Under the pieces are notes generated by a model that was given only the letters and a program-made list of their open reading frames with translations, had not been told where the DNA came from and did no database searches. A program made the translations under genes and the position numbers. From assembly GCF_004114535.1 (NCBI RefSeq), contig NZ_LBJC01000025.1:1-64000 (forward strand): a stretch of 64,000 nt of DNA, in the 5' to 3' direction. Below are positions 1-8,856 of this stretch, piece by piece (within the stretch, counting starts at the first letter, position 1; each line of letters begins with the position of its first letter). The DNA is from Bradyrhizobium nanningense. GTDB lineage: Bacteria; Pseudomonadota; Alphaproteobacteria; Rhizobiales; Xanthobacteraceae.

Positions 1-109
1 GGACGTTCATCTGGTCTCTCCTTGGAACACTGAAGCTTCGCAACCTCAGCTTCCTCGGTTCAGACCAGATGGACAACCTCCTGACAGACCACAGCTAGGC
101 CGTTCTTAC

Positions 110-138
110 CCTCCCCTGGAGGGGCCCTCCAGGGGAGG
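110..138. other. strong GC-rich hairpin
   Basis: A near-perfect inverted repeat (arm CCTCCCCTGGAGG and its complement, with a very short loop) lies about 60 bp upstream of the first gene. There is no T-run, so it is not a classical terminator. It may end transcription from a gene left of the window or be an intergenic palindrome. Bases 1-109 show no supportable gene. Confidence 0.4.
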
Positions 139-197
139 ATGGGCACCTTTGATGCGGCATCGGTCCGGTCTACTCTCATAAGGAAACAGGGAGGCAC

Positions 198-1334
198 ATG
201 ACCGCCGTCAAACCATTCCGCATCGCCATCAGCGACGACGTCCTCACTGACCTCAAATCGCGCCTCGCTCGCACGCGCTGGCCGGAGGCCGAGCTGGTCG
301 ACGACTGGAGCCAGGGCGCGCCGCTGAAGTGGATCCGGGAGATCTGCGCCTATTGGGCCAACGACTACGACTGGCGCGCCCACGAGGCGAAGCTCAACCG
401 CTTCGCGCAGTTCACCACCGAGATCGACGGGCTCGACATCCACTTCATCCACGTGCGCTCCAAGGAGCCGTCGGCGCTGCCGCTGATCATCACCCATGGC
501 TGGCCCGGCTCGATCGTCGAATTCCAGAAGGTGATCGCGCCGCTGGTCGACCCCGCCGCGCATGGCGGCAATTCCGCCGATGCGTTCCACGTCGTCTGTC
601 CCTCGCTGCCGGGCTTCGGCTTCTCGGCCAAACCCAAAGAGATCGGCTGGGGCGTCGACCGCATCGCCGCGGCCTGGGCGAAGCTGATGGAGCGGCTCGG
701 CTATACCAGCTACGGCGCGCAAGGCGGCGACTGGGGCTCGGCGGTGACGACATCGCTCGGCGCGCAGGACCCGGCGCATTGCGCCGGCATCCACATCACG
801 CTGTCCTTCAACTCGCCGCCGCGGATCGAGGGCGAGCCGACGGCCGAAGAGAAGCGCGCGCTGGCCGGCCTCAAGCATTATGTCGATCTCGACTCCGGCT
901 ATTCCAAGCAGCAATCGACGCGCCCGCAGACGCTCGGCTATGGCCTTACGGATTCGCCGAGCGGGCAGGCGGCCTGGATCCTGGAAAAATTCTGGGCCTG
1001 GACCGATTGCAACGGCCATCCCGAGAACATCTTCAGCAAGGACGAGCTGCTCGACAACGTCATGCTCTATTGGGCGACGGAGACGGCGACCTCCTCGGGG
1101 CGGCTCTACTGGGAGAGTTTCGGCAAGCGCCGCACCACGCCTGTCGTCAAGGTGCCGACCGGCGTTGCCGCGTTCCCCAAGGAGATCATCACGCCGGTGC
1201 GGCGCTGGATGGAGCCGAACTTCCCCAACATCACCCATTGGAGCGAGATGGAGAAGGGCGGCCACTTTGCCGCGTTCGAGCAGCCGGAGCTGTTCGTGCG
1301 TGACGTCAGGAAGTTCTTTGCGACGGTGCGGTAG
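198..1334 (+). CDS. epoxide hydrolase family protein (alpha/beta fold)
   Basis: This 378-residue protein fits the microsomal-type epoxide hydrolase family, which opens epoxides to diols with an alpha/beta-hydrolase fold. The first ~110 residues match the EHN N-terminal domain (FRIAISDDVLTDLKSRLART, WRAHEAKLN). The oxyanion motif HGWPGS is near residue 100. The nucleophile elbow GGDWGS near residue 177 carries the catalytic Asp, and GGHFAAFEQPE near the C-terminus carries the catalytic His. Length is normal. The start is preceded by a purine-rich AGGAAACAGGGAGG stretch. It stands alone, with a palindromic repeat and an acyl-CoA synthetase downstream. The natural substrate cannot be told from sequence. 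Confidence 0.9.
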   Translation: MTAVKPFRIAISDDVLTDLKSRLARTRWPEAELVDDWSQGAPLKWIREICAYWANDYDWRAHEAKLNRFAQFTTEIDGLDIHFIHVRSKEPSALPLIITHGWPGSIVEFQKVIAPLVDPAAHGGNSADAFHVVCPSLPGFGFSAKPKEIGWGVDRIAAAWAKLMERLGYTSYGAQGGDWGSAVTTSLGAQDPAHCAGIHITLSFNSPPRIEGEPTAEEKRALAGLKHYVDLDSGYSKQQSTRPQTLGYGLTDSPSGQAAWILEKFWAWTDCNGHPENIFSKDELLDNVMLYWATETATSSGRLYWESFGKRRTTPVVKVPTGVAAFPKEIITPVRRWMEPNFPNITHWSEMEKGGHFAAFEQPELFVRDVRKFFATVR

Positions 1335-1341
1335 CCTCCAT

Positions 1342-1436
1342 CGTCATGCCCGGGCTTGTCCCGGGCATCCATGGCCTTAAACTGACTGACCAAGCAAGAA
1401 GAACGTGGATGGCCGGGACGAGCCCGGCCATGACGG
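1342..1436. repeat. palindromic intergenic repeat (REP-like)
   Basis: Two arms, CGTCATGCCCGGGC near 1343 and its imperfect complement ending TGACGG at 1436, face each other across about 35 bp. Each arm is itself a hairpin. It is typical of the repeated intergenic palindromes of Bradyrhizobium-type genomes. It overlaps a possible upstream in-frame extension of the next gene, which is one reason for choosing the internal start at 1459. Confidence 0.7.
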
Positions 1437-1458
1437 AGTTGCTGGGAAACGCCAAGCC

Positions 1459-3069
1459 ATGCTGACCGAAGCCAAGACCTACGACGAACTCGTCCGCAAC
1501 TTCCGCTGGGACATTCCCGCGCGCTTCAACATTGCGGAAGCGTGCTGTGATCGCCATGCTGACGGCACCGGCCGGCTCGCGCTGATCTATGTCGACGACA
1601 ACGGCGCGACCAGCCGCACTTCTTTCGACGAGGTTGCGGACATGTCGCGTCGCTTCGCCAATGTGCTGAAGGCGGATGGCCTTTTGCGTGGCGACCGTGT
1701 CGCGGTGTTCCTGTCGCAATCGCTGGAACTGCCGATTGCGCATATGGCGGCGTTCCGCTCCGGCCTGATCTCGATCCCGCTGTTCGCGCTGTTTGGCGAG
1801 GATGCGCTGGAATTCCGTCTGTCGAATTCGCAAGCGAGAGCCATCATCACCGATGAGGCGGGCTGGGAGAAGCTCACGAAGATCCGCGATCGGTTGCCCT
1901 ATTTGCAGGACATCTATGTCACGAGCAGCGCCGTCCACGCCGGCGCAAAGCCGTTCTGGTCAGCGATCGAAGCCGCATCCGAGGACTTCGCGACCGTCGA
2001 CACCTCCGCGGATGACCCCGCGCTGATCATCTACACCTCGGGCACGACAGGTAACCCGAAGGGTGCGCTGCATGCGCATCGCGTCGTGCTCGGCCATCTG
2101 CCGAACGTCGAGATGTGTCACAACTTCCTGCCGCGGCCCGGCGATCTCATGTGGACGCCGGCGGATTGGGCGTGGATCGGCGGCCTCGTCAACGGCCTGC
2201 TCGCGTTCTGGTATCACGGCATCCCGCTGGTCGGCCATCGTGCGCGAAAGTTCGAGCCGCAGGCAGCGATGCAGATGATGGCCGATCTCGGCGTCCGCAA
2301 CGTCTTCCTGCCGCCGACCGCGCTCAAGCTGATGCGGCAGGCCGGCGTGAAGCACGCGGGCGTCAAGCTGCGCAGCATCTTCACCGGCGGGGAATCGCTC
2401 GGCGGCGAGCTGCTCGGCTGGGTGCGCGAGACCTTCGGCATCGACGCGCATGAAGTGTTCGGCCAGACCGAGTGCAATCTCGTGATCGGCAGCAACTCCA
2501 ATTTGTTTCCGATCCGCCCGGGTTCGATGGGCAAGGCGACGCCGGGCTTCGACGTCCGCATCGTCAACGACAAGGGCGAGGAATTGCCGCGCGGCCAGCG
2601 CGGCATCATCGGCGTGCGCCAGCCATGCCCCGTCACCATGCTCGAATATTGGCGCAATCCGGAGGCGACGGCGAAGAAATATGCCGGCGCGTTTCTGCTG
2701 ACCGGCGATCTCGGCGTGCAGGACGAAGACGGCTATTTCTGGTACGTCAGTCGCGAGGACGACGTCATCACCACCGCCGGCTATCGCGTCGGTCCCTCCG
2801 AGATCGAGCACACGCTGATGAAGCATCCGTCGGTGGCGATGGCGGCGGTGGTCGGCATCCCCGATCCGATCCGCACCGAATCGATCAAGGCCTGGATCGT
2901 GCTGCGGCCCGACTTTACCGGCACCGACGCGCTCGCCCGCGAGATCCAGGAGTTCGTCAAGGTCCAGCTCGCCGCGCACGAATATCCGCGTTTCGTCGAA
3001 TTCGCCGAGACGCTGCCGATGACGGCGACGGGCAAGGTGCTGCGGCGCGAGCTGCGCGCGAGAGGTTAG
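1459..3069 (+). CDS. AMP-forming acyl-CoA synthetase (medium-chain/acetyl type)
   Basis: This 536-residue ANL-superfamily enzyme activates a carboxylic acid with ATP to an acyl-AMP and transfers it to CoA. The P-loop-like A3 motif IIYTSGTTGNPKGA is near residue 190. The A5 motif FGQTECN and A7 motif LLTGDLGVQDEDGYF follow, then the hinge region REDDVITTAGYRVGPSEIE and a C-terminal lysine motif TATGKVLRRELR. An ATG at 1405 is in frame but would translate part of a palindromic repeat, so 1459 is preferred. The MarR regulator begins 11 bp downstream and probably shares the transcript. The acyl specificity is unknown; the overall type is that of the ACSM/benzoate-like synthetases. Confidence 0.9.
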   Translation: MLTEAKTYDELVRNFRWDIPARFNIAEACCDRHADGTGRLALIYVDDNGATSRTSFDEVADMSRRFANVLKADGLLRGDRVAVFLSQSLELPIAHMAAFRSGLISIPLFALFGEDALEFRLSNSQARAIITDEAGWEKLTKIRDRLPYLQDIYVTSSAVHAGAKPFWSAIEAASEDFATVDTSADDPALIIYTSGTTGNPKGALHAHRVVLGHLPNVEMCHNFLPRPGDLMWTPADWAWIGGLVNGLLAFWYHGIPLVGHRARKFEPQAAMQMMADLGVRNVFLPPTALKLMRQAGVKHAGVKLRSIFTGGESLGGELLGWVRETFGIDAHEVFGQTECNLVIGSNSNLFPIRPGSMGKATPGFDVRIVNDKGEELPRGQRGIIGVRQPCPVTMLEYWRNPEATAKKYAGAFLLTGDLGVQDEDGYFWYVSREDDVITTAGYRVGPSEIEHTLMKHPSVAMAAVVGIPDPIRTESIKAWIVLRPDFTGTDALAREIQEFVKVQLAAHEYPRFVEFAETLPMTATGKVLRRELRARG

Positions 3070-3079
3070 CTTCCTGACC

Positions 3080-3547
3080 ATGGCAAAGGCATCTCAAGCC
3101 GCGGGACTTCACCGCGCCGCGCTCGACCAGCTGCACGACCTCGATGCGGCGCTCGAGCTCATGTATTACGGCTGGCGCGGGATGACGCTGGAAGCCGACG
3201 AATACCTTGCGAAACAGGGCCTGTCGCGTCCGCACCACCGCATCCTCTACGTGGTGGCGCGCCGGCCCGATATCGCGATCGGCTCGCTGCTCGAGGTCCT
3301 CGGCATTTCCAAGCAGGCACTGAACCGGCCGCTCAATCTGCTGCTGGAGCGCAAGCTCGTCGTGTCAAAGCGCTCGCCCGAGCAGCATCGCTCGAAGCTG
3401 CTGCGCCTGACGGCTGCCGGGCAGCGCATCGAGCACCGCGCATCCGATTACGAACGCAACGTCATGCGCAAGGCGTTCGATCGCGCCGGGGCGTCGGGTG
3501 CAGCGGCTTGGATGGCCGTCATGGAGGCGATCGCCGACCACAATTGA
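3080..3547 (+). CDS. MarR family transcriptional regulator
   Basis: This 155-residue protein has the winged helix-turn-helix layout of MarR regulators: SRPHHRILYVVARRP (helices 2-3), GSLLEVLGISKQALNRPLNLLLERKLVV (recognition helix and wing entry), and RSPEQHRSKLLRLTAAGQ (wing and following helix). It starts 11 bp after the acyl-CoA synthetase, so it probably controls that gene in response to the acyl ligand or its CoA ester; that link is inference from position. No operator was identified. Confidence 0.88.
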   Translation: MAKASQAAGLHRAALDQLHDLDAALELMYYGWRGMTLEADEYLAKQGLSRPHHRILYVVARRPDIAIGSLLEVLGISKQALNRPLNLLLERKLVVSKRSPEQHRSKLLRLTAAGQRIEHRASDYERNVMRKAFDRAGASGAAAWMAVMEAIADHN

Positions 3548-3627
3548 CGAGTCTCAAGTCAACATAGTTGACATGAAAGCCTGGCTTTGCCATTCTCGTC
3601 GTCGACGAGCGAGGGGAGGACCGCGTC

Positions 3628-3996
3628 ATGGGCGGGCAGACGATGAATCGCGCGGCCGCCGGACCCTTTGTCGCGGCATGGTGCGCGAGCTGGCGCAAGG
3701 TCGATATCGATGCGGTCGTCGCGCATTTTGCCGAGGACGCGCAGATGCGCAGCCCTTTGGCGTTGACGCTGACCGGGTCTCCGGTCGTGACCGGTGCCGA
3801 GAACATCCGCGCCTACTGGCGGAAAGCCTATGGTCACATCGAAAGCGCCGACCTCAAGATATTGAGCTGGAGCTGGGACGATACGATCGCGCGGCTGATC
3901 GTATGGTGGCAGCTCGGCGACACGCGCGCCAGCGAGTTCATGGATTTCGACGATGCCGGCCGCGTCGTGCGCAGCGAAGCCTTTTACGGAAAATGA
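3628..3996 (+). CDS. SnoaL/NTF2-like domain protein
   Basis: This is a 122-residue single-domain protein with the cone-shaped NTF2-like pattern: an N-terminal helix WCASWRKVDIDAVVAHFAEDAQMRSP, a mid helix GAENIRAYWRKAYG, and C-terminal strands ending in MDFDDAGRVVRSEAFYGK. Such proteins are often small ketosteroid-isomerase-like enzymes or ligand-binding proteins, and no catalytic role can be assigned here. A GAGGGGAGGA ribosome site precedes 3628. An internal ATG at 3643 is possible. Its stop overlaps the start of the next gene (ATGA), so the two are translationally coupled. Confidence 0.8.
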   Translation: MGGQTMNRAAAGPFVAAWCASWRKVDIDAVVAHFAEDAQMRSPLALTLTGSPVVTGAENIRAYWRKAYGHIESADLKILSWSWDDTIARLIVWWQLGDTRASEFMDFDDAGRVVRSEAFYGK

Positions 3997-4442
3997 CCAT
4001 GCGTCTTTCGGATATCGTCCTGCTCCTCAACACGCTCTGGTTCGTCGGTGCCTTCGTCCAGTTCAGCATCGCGCAAACCAACACGCTGAAGATCTTGCTG
4101 CCGCGGGAAGAGCGGAGCAATCCGATCGCGCCGACCCTGGCGGCCAGCGTTGCGTTCCTGGGCGGAATGAACCTGCCGATCGGGCTGTTGTCGTTCTACC
4201 TCTTGGCGGCACGTCCGTCCTTCTTCCAGCCGGTCGAGGCGCAGCTCGTGCTGTTCCTGTTTTTTGCCGCCTGCCATCTCAGCCAGTTCGCCTACAACCT
4301 TCCGGTGCTGATGCGCGGCGGCCGGGTCGGGGTGGCGTACTGGCCGGTGCTGAAGGGCCCGATGCTGCGGATCTTCGTCATCGACGCGGGTCTGTTCGCG
4401 GCCAATCTCGCAGTGGCGCTTCTGCTCGCGTCGCGTTTCTAA
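3993..4442 (+). CDS. small integral membrane protein of unknown function
   Basis: This protein of 149 residues has about four hydrophobic segments: LSDIVLLLNTLWFVGAFVQF, APTLAASVAFLGGMN...LLSFYLLAA, QLVLFLFFAACHLSQFAY and a C-terminal LFAANLAVALLLA. I do not recognise a family. The start at 3993 overlaps the stop of the SnoaL-like gene by four bases (ATGA); an in-frame ATG at 3999 is an alternative. It ends one base before the histidine kinase gene on the opposite strand, with no space for a separate terminator. Confidence 0.75.
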   Translation: MTMRLSDIVLLLNTLWFVGAFVQFSIAQTNTLKILLPREERSNPIAPTLAASVAFLGGMNLPIGLLSFYLLAARPSFFQPVEAQLVLFLFFAACHLSQFAYNLPVLMRGGRVGVAYWPVLKGPMLRIFVIDAGLFAANLAVALLLASRF

Positions 4443-6671
4443 TTATCGCGACGGCGCTGCCAGGGCCGACCGCAGCATCGCGGCAAGCTGCTGCCTTCGG
4501 AACGGCTTTGTCAGAATGCGGGCGTTGATCCCGTCCGGCGTCTTGACCGGATCCTGGCTGTAGCCCGAGGTGAAGAGCACCTTGAGATCGGGCTGCAGCG
4601 CCGTTGCCTGTCTTGCGAGTTCCGGCCCGAACATGCCGCCGGGCATCACGACGTCGGTGAGCAGCAACCGGACGTCGCCGCTCTGGTGCAGCAATTCCAG
4701 CGCTGCGGGCCCGTTCGATGACGTGATGACGCGGTAGCCGAGCGTCCTGAGCTCGTTCTCGACATAAGCGCGCACCATGTCGTCGTCTTCGACGAGGAGA
4801 ATGGTCTCGTGTTCCGCTTGTGTGACGATCTGCTCCGCGGGCGGCAGATCTTCGCTTGGCTGGGTTGCGAGACGGGGAAAGAACAGCCTGACGACACTGC
4901 CTTGTCCCGGCTCGGACTGCATTTGCACGAGTCCGCCGGATTGTTGTGCAAACCCGTACACCATGCTGAGGCCAAGGCCGGTCCCTTTGCCGACCTCCTT
5001 GGTCGTGAAGAACGGCTCGAAAGCGCGGCTCGCCACGTCGGGGCTCATGCCGCTGCCGGTATCCCTGACAGCCACCATGACGTAGTCTCCGGGCCGCGGC
5101 TCGCCGTTGACGTCGAGGTCGGATTCACCGAGCGAGCTGTTGCGGACCTCGACCGTCAGCTTGCCGCCTTCCGGCATCGCGTCGCGCGCGTTGAGCACGA
5201 GGTTGAGCACGGCGGTTGCCAATTGGCCGGGATCGACGCTGGCCAGCCACAGATCCGGCGCGAACGTGAAGCTGCACTCGATGTGCTCGCCCAGGGTCCG
5301 GCGCAACAGCTGCTCCATGCCGAGAATCTTTTCGGCGATGTCGATCTCTCTCGGCCGGAGCGGCTGCTTGCGCGCGAAGGCGAGCAGGCTGCGTGTCAGG
5401 TCAGAACCGCGCTCGGCGGCGGTCGCGATGTCGCCGGCGATCCGCTGCAATTCGCTATTGCCCGCCAGCCTGTCGGCAAGATGCTCCGAATTGCCGAGAA
5501 TGACGGTCAACAGATTGTTGAAGTCATGCGCCACGCCACCGGTGAGCTGGCCCATGGCTTCCATCTTCTGGGACTGGCTGAGCTTGTGGCTGAGGTCCGC
5601 GATGGCGGCGCGTTGCTGCTCGAGCGACTCGGCGGTAGCGTTGAGCAGGGTCATCAATCCGCCGAGTTCGCCGCGTGGATGGGGCGTTGGAATTCGTGCG
5701 TTGAGATCGCCGCGCCCGAGCCTTTTCGCCATGACGGCGAGACGCCCGACCTGCCGCCCGATGCTCACGGTCGTGAGGATCCATAAGCCGCCCAGGAGCA
5801 GCAGCGAGGCCACCGCGAGAATCGCCATGTCCTCGTAAAGCCGGCGGTTGGCCGCCGCGACCAGTCCGTCCTTGGATCGGCCGACCAGGATGTAGAGGCC
5901 GGCCTTGCGGATCGACGGCGAGCGGGCAACCCCCCAGATCTGCGTGTGGCCCCGGCGGTCAGTGACCTCCCGAAACGGCTCGCCATCGGGCGCTACCGCG
6001 AAGCGGAACAGGTCGGAGCCCGCAATGGATCCGCCGACGGGCTCGCTCCAGCCGCCGCCCTTGGGGGCGACGACAACCGTGCCCTTGGCGTCGACGAAGA
6101 GGATATCCTTCTCGGCGAGCAGTCGCTTGTCGTGAAATTCTGCGAATTTGTTCAGGTTGAAGGACGCGAGCAGCACGAACTTCAGCGCGCCCGTCTCTGA
6201 TCGCACGGGATAGGCGATCTGGAGCACCGAGAGTCCGGTGAGGCGGCCGAACACCGGTTCGACCGCGACGACGCCTTGAAGGCCCTTGACCTCTTTGAAA
6301 TAGCCGCGGTCGTTCAGGTCGAGCGTGCGGTTGGTCCGCAGCGAGTCGCAGAACAGGTGGCCGTCGGGATCGATCGTCAGGATACCCGTGAACTGCGGAT
6401 ATTCCTCGCGGACATCCGACAGAAACGCCGAGCACGCTGCCTTGTCGCGGGTGTCGAGGTCGCGGGCACGGGCCAGCCCGTAATGAAGCTGGGCGGTGCC
6501 CTGGATCTTCTCGCTTAAGTCGCTCGCGATGTCGTCGGCGGATGCGGCCAGATTGGCCAGCGCCGCGTCGATCTCGCTGGCCCGGTTCTGCATGAACCGC
6601 AGCCCGACCAGGATCGCCGGCACGAGCATGGCCGCGATGACGAGGATCAGTAACCGGGTACGCAGGCTCAT
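4443..6671 (-). CDS. hybrid sensor histidine kinase with C-terminal receiver
   Basis: This 742-residue two-component sensor runs as follows: TM1 (residues ~5-25); a periplasmic Cache-like sensor (~30-275) with LFVDAKGTVVVAP; TM2 (~281-303); HAMP (~300-355); HisKA with GGVAHDFNNLL and phospho-His at ~382; a HATPase domain with NLVLNARDAMP, DTGSGMS and GTGLGLSMVYGF; and a receiver (~630-740) with VEDDD, the phosphoacceptor Asp in LLLTDVVMP and a conserved Lys in LTKPFRR. The HDFNNLL box is typical of hybrid kinases that signal through phosphorelay or a separate response regulator. No cognate regulator is adjacent. The ligand of the Cache domain is unknown. Confidence 0.92.
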   Translation of the reverse strand: MSLRTRLLILVIAAMLVPAILVGLRFMQNRASEIDAALANLAASADDIASDLSEKIQGTAQLHYGLARARDLDTRDKAACSAFLSDVREEYPQFTGILTIDPDGHLFCDSLRTNRTLDLNDRGYFKEVKGLQGVVAVEPVFGRLTGLSVLQIAYPVRSETGALKFVLLASFNLNKFAEFHDKRLLAEKDILFVDAKGTVVVAPKGGGWSEPVGGSIAGSDLFRFAVAPDGEPFREVTDRRGHTQIWGVARSPSIRKAGLYILVGRSKDGLVAAANRRLYEDMAILAVASLLLLGGLWILTTVSIGRQVGRLAVMAKRLGRGDLNARIPTPHPRGELGGLMTLLNATAESLEQQRAAIADLSHKLSQSQKMEAMGQLTGGVAHDFNNLLTVILGNSEHLADRLAGNSELQRIAGDIATAAERGSDLTRSLLAFARKQPLRPREIDIAEKILGMEQLLRRTLGEHIECSFTFAPDLWLASVDPGQLATAVLNLVLNARDAMPEGGKLTVEVRNSSLGESDLDVNGEPRPGDYVMVAVRDTGSGMSPDVASRAFEPFFTTKEVGKGTGLGLSMVYGFAQQSGGLVQMQSEPGQGSVVRLFFPRLATQPSEDLPPAEQIVTQAEHETILLVEDDDMVRAYVENELRTLGYRVITSSNGPAALELLHQSGDVRLLLTDVVMPGGMFGPELARQATALQPDLKVLFTSGYSQDPVKTPDGINARILTKPFRRQQLAAMLRSALAAPSR

Positions 6672-6930
6672 CTGTTGGGCGGTCCGTCCTGATCGTCACG
6701 CGCGCTGGTTCGAAGGTAAAACTTGCGGACGATTGCCTGCTCAGTCCATAGAAATCTGCTCGAAAATCGCACAGAAGACTAAAGAATTCGAGGCGCCGCC
6801 TTGACACCTCCGGGGGCTGGCGCCGCTCTCTTCCGTCATCCGGTATCAAGTTGCGCCTGCGCGCGGCCACGCTAATATCGTGCTCAATCTGCGCGCGACG
6901 AAAGATCGCGCCGATCTGCGGAGGATGCTG

Positions 6931-7704
6931 ATGTCCATCTCGGGCAAGGTCGATCCGGTGGTGCGTCCCGTCGCGGCGACCGACATCGCCGAGGCGCTGG
7001 TCGAGGGGCTGCGCGATTTCCAGGCGCTGCCACTTTACGGTCTCTGCTTCGGCGCGCTCTATGCCGCCGGCGGCATCGCCATCATGCTGTGCTTCACCGC
7101 CTTCGGCATGGTCTATCTCGTCTATCCCCTGGCGGCAGGCTTCGCGCTGATCGGACCGTTCGTGGCGATCGGCCTCTACGAGGTCAGCCGCCGCCGCGAG
7201 CGCGGCGAGCCGGTCTCCTTCGGCGCGATCTGGTCCGCCGTGCGGTCGCGCAGCGAGATCGGCTGGATGGCGTTCGTCACGCTGTTCGTGTTCGTGGTCT
7301 GGATGTACCAGGTGCGGCTGCTGATCGCGCTGCTGCTCGGCCTGCACGCCTCGTTCTCCAGCCTTCAGGAATTCATGACCGTGGTTCTGACCACGAATGA
7401 GGGCCTGCTGTTCCTCGGCATCGGCAACGCGGTCGGTGCCGTGCTGTCGCTGATCCTGTTCTCGCTGACCGTGGTGTCGTTTCCGCTGCTGCTCGACCGC
7501 GAGGTGGATTTTGTCACGGCGATGGTGACGAGCGTGCGCGCGGTGGTGACGAGCCCGCTGCCGATGATCTCGTGGGCCGCCGTGATCGTGATGCTGCTCA
7601 TCGTCTCGGCGCTGCCCTACTTTCTCGGGCTGATCGTGACGCTGCCGGTGCTCGGGCACGCGACCTGGCATCTCTACAGGCGGCTGGTGGCGCCGGTGCC
7701 GTAA
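6931..7704 (+). CDS. DUF2189 family integral membrane protein
   Basis: This 257-residue polytopic protein has about six hydrophobic helices (LPLYGLCFGALYAAGGIAIM, FGMVYLVYPLAAGFALIGPFV, GWMAFVTLFVFVVWMYQV, LLFLGIGNAVGAVLSLILFSL, VVSFPLLLDREVD and a C-terminal pair). The pattern VGLYEVSRRRE-like plus SFPLLLDR is characteristic of the DUF2189 family, whose function is unknown. A GTG at 6880 is in frame, but ATG 6931 is preceded by CGGAGG at ideal spacing and is preferred. The 259-bp upstream gap shows a TTGACA at 6802 but no clear -10. Confidence 0.8.
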   Translation: MSISGKVDPVVRPVAATDIAEALVEGLRDFQALPLYGLCFGALYAAGGIAIMLCFTAFGMVYLVYPLAAGFALIGPFVAIGLYEVSRRRERGEPVSFGAIWSAVRSRSEIGWMAFVTLFVFVVWMYQVRLLIALLLGLHASFSSLQEFMTVVLTTNEGLLFLGIGNAVGAVLSLILFSLTVVSFPLLLDREVDFVTAMVTSVRAVVTSPLPMISWAAVIVMLLIVSALPYFLGLIVTLPVLGHATWHLYRRLVAPVP

Positions 7705-7710
7705 CCTCGA

Positions 7711-7860
7711 TGTCGTCCCGGCGAACGCCGGGACCCATACCGCGTGATCTATCCATTGGAGTTGGCAGAAGTACCGAACGACGAATCTTCGCCAAACCTC
7801 TCCCTGTGGTTATGGGTCCCGGATCGGCGCTTCGCTTCGCTGCGCTTGTCCGGGACGACA
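7711..7860. repeat. palindromic intergenic repeat
   Basis: Outer arms read TGTCGTCCCGGCGAACGCC with GGGACCCATA at the left and TATGGGTCCC ... TGTCCGGGACGACA at the right, forming a long imperfect inverted repeat of about 150 bp. It separates the DUF2189 gene from the oppositely oriented SRPBCC operon, so it may also act as a transcription end for both. Confidence 0.7.
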
Positions 7861-7876
7861 GCTGGCTTTGTAGCGT

Positions 7877-8389
7877 CTACGGCGTCTTGATCCCCATCGC
7901 CTTCAATGCTTCCAGCATCTTCACCGGCGGAGACATCTTGATTTGGGGCGCCTTGCCTGTCTCCAGCAGGCTCTTCAATCCAGAGAGGATCGCGGGCCAG
8001 CCGGTGCGGCCGCCGGAAAGGATGTCGTCGCTGAGCTCGCGGTCGTGGCGTTCGCTCATGGTGAGGCGGACGGCTTCGCCGGCTGGCTCGATCTCGTAGG
8101 TGACGAGCGTGGTACCGAGCTTTGCGACGAGGCCCGGCCAATTGACGTTCCAGCTCACTGTGAGCTTCCTCGGCGGATCGTATTCGAACACTTCGCCGGA
8201 GATATGCTCGGAGCCGTCGGGTGCGCGCACGATGAAAGTGCCGCCGAGCCTCGGCTCCATCTCCACCGCAAAGCCGGAGAAATACTTTCGGCTGAACTCG
8301 GCCGAGGTCAGCGCCTCCCATACTTTCTCCGGCGTGGAGGCGATGTAGATGGTGTAGAGGGTCAGCGGCTTGAATTGATCGAACTTCAT
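7877..8389 (-). CDS. SRPBCC (AHSA1-like) domain protein, distal gene
   Basis: This 170-residue protein of the START/Bet v1-like AHSA1 group has the signature TLYTIYIASTPEKVWEALTSAEFSRKYF at the N-terminus (strand, then helix), central strands with GEVFEYDPPRKLTVSWNV, and the long C-terminal helix GGRTGWPAILSGLKSLLETGK. The fold binds hydrophobic ligands in a deep pocket; its ligand is unknown. The ATG overlaps the stop of the upstream paralogue (ATGA), and both follow an ArsR regulator. This ArsR-SRPBCC-SRPBCC order is a common alphaproteobacterial module. Confidence 0.88.
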   Translation of the reverse strand: MKFDQFKPLTLYTIYIASTPEKVWEALTSAEFSRKYFSGFAVEMEPRLGGTFIVRAPDGSEHISGEVFEYDPPRKLTVSWNVNWPGLVAKLGTTLVTYEIEPAGEAVRLTMSERHDRELSDDILSGGRTGWPAILSGLKSLLETGKAPQIKMSPPVKMLEALKAMGIKTP

Positions 8390-8856
8390 CACGCAAATCC
8401 TTCGATGCCGAGCGCGGCGGGCGGGATCGTCGGCGCCTTGCCGGTTTCCAGCAGGCTCTTGAGCCCGGAGAGAATGGCGGGCCAGCCCTTGGAGATGCCG
8501 TCGAGCAGCTTGCTGCCCGTGGTGAAGCCTTCGTGCGTCACCGTCAGCTTCACGAGATTGCCGTAGGGCGCCAAAGTGAAGACGACTTTGGTCGCAGCCT
8601 CGTTCCGCATCTCCTCCATCAATTCGTGCTTGAACGTGTAGGAAAGCCGCCGCGGCCGATCGGCCTCGAGGATCTCGCCGGTGTCCGTGACCTTGCCGCC
8701 CATCACGAGGGCAAAGGGCGAGCCGACCTTCCAGTCGGATCTGACTTCGGTGTCGAACCAGTATTGGCGCGTGAACGCGCTTGACGTCAGCGCCTCCCAC
8801 AGCTTTTCCGGCGTGGTCTCGATATAGGTCACGTAGACGAATTCCGGCTTACTCAT
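8389..8856 (-). CDS. SRPBCC (AHSA1-like) domain protein, proximal gene
   Basis: This 155-residue paralogue of the next gene shares YIETTPEKLWEALTSSAFTRQYWF and the C-terminal helix KGWPAILSGLKSLLETGKAP almost unchanged, so the pair arose by tandem duplication. It overlaps the 3' end of the ArsR gene by eight bases and is overlapped in turn by the downstream SRPBCC gene, so all three are probably co-translated. The ligand is unknown. Confidence 0.88.
   Translation of the reverse strand: MSKPEFVYVTYIETTPEKLWEALTSSAFTRQYWFDTEVRSDWKVGSPFALVMGGKVTDTGEILEADRPRRLSYTFKHELMEEMRNEAATKVVFTLAPYGNLVKLTVTHEGFTTGSKLLDGISKGWPAILSGLKSLLETGKAPTIPPAALGIEGFA

Noticed and set aside
5959-7671. 570-codon open frame on the minus strand
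   Set aside because: Covers parts of two genes in other frames, with His/Arg/Gln-rich translation and no family motif.
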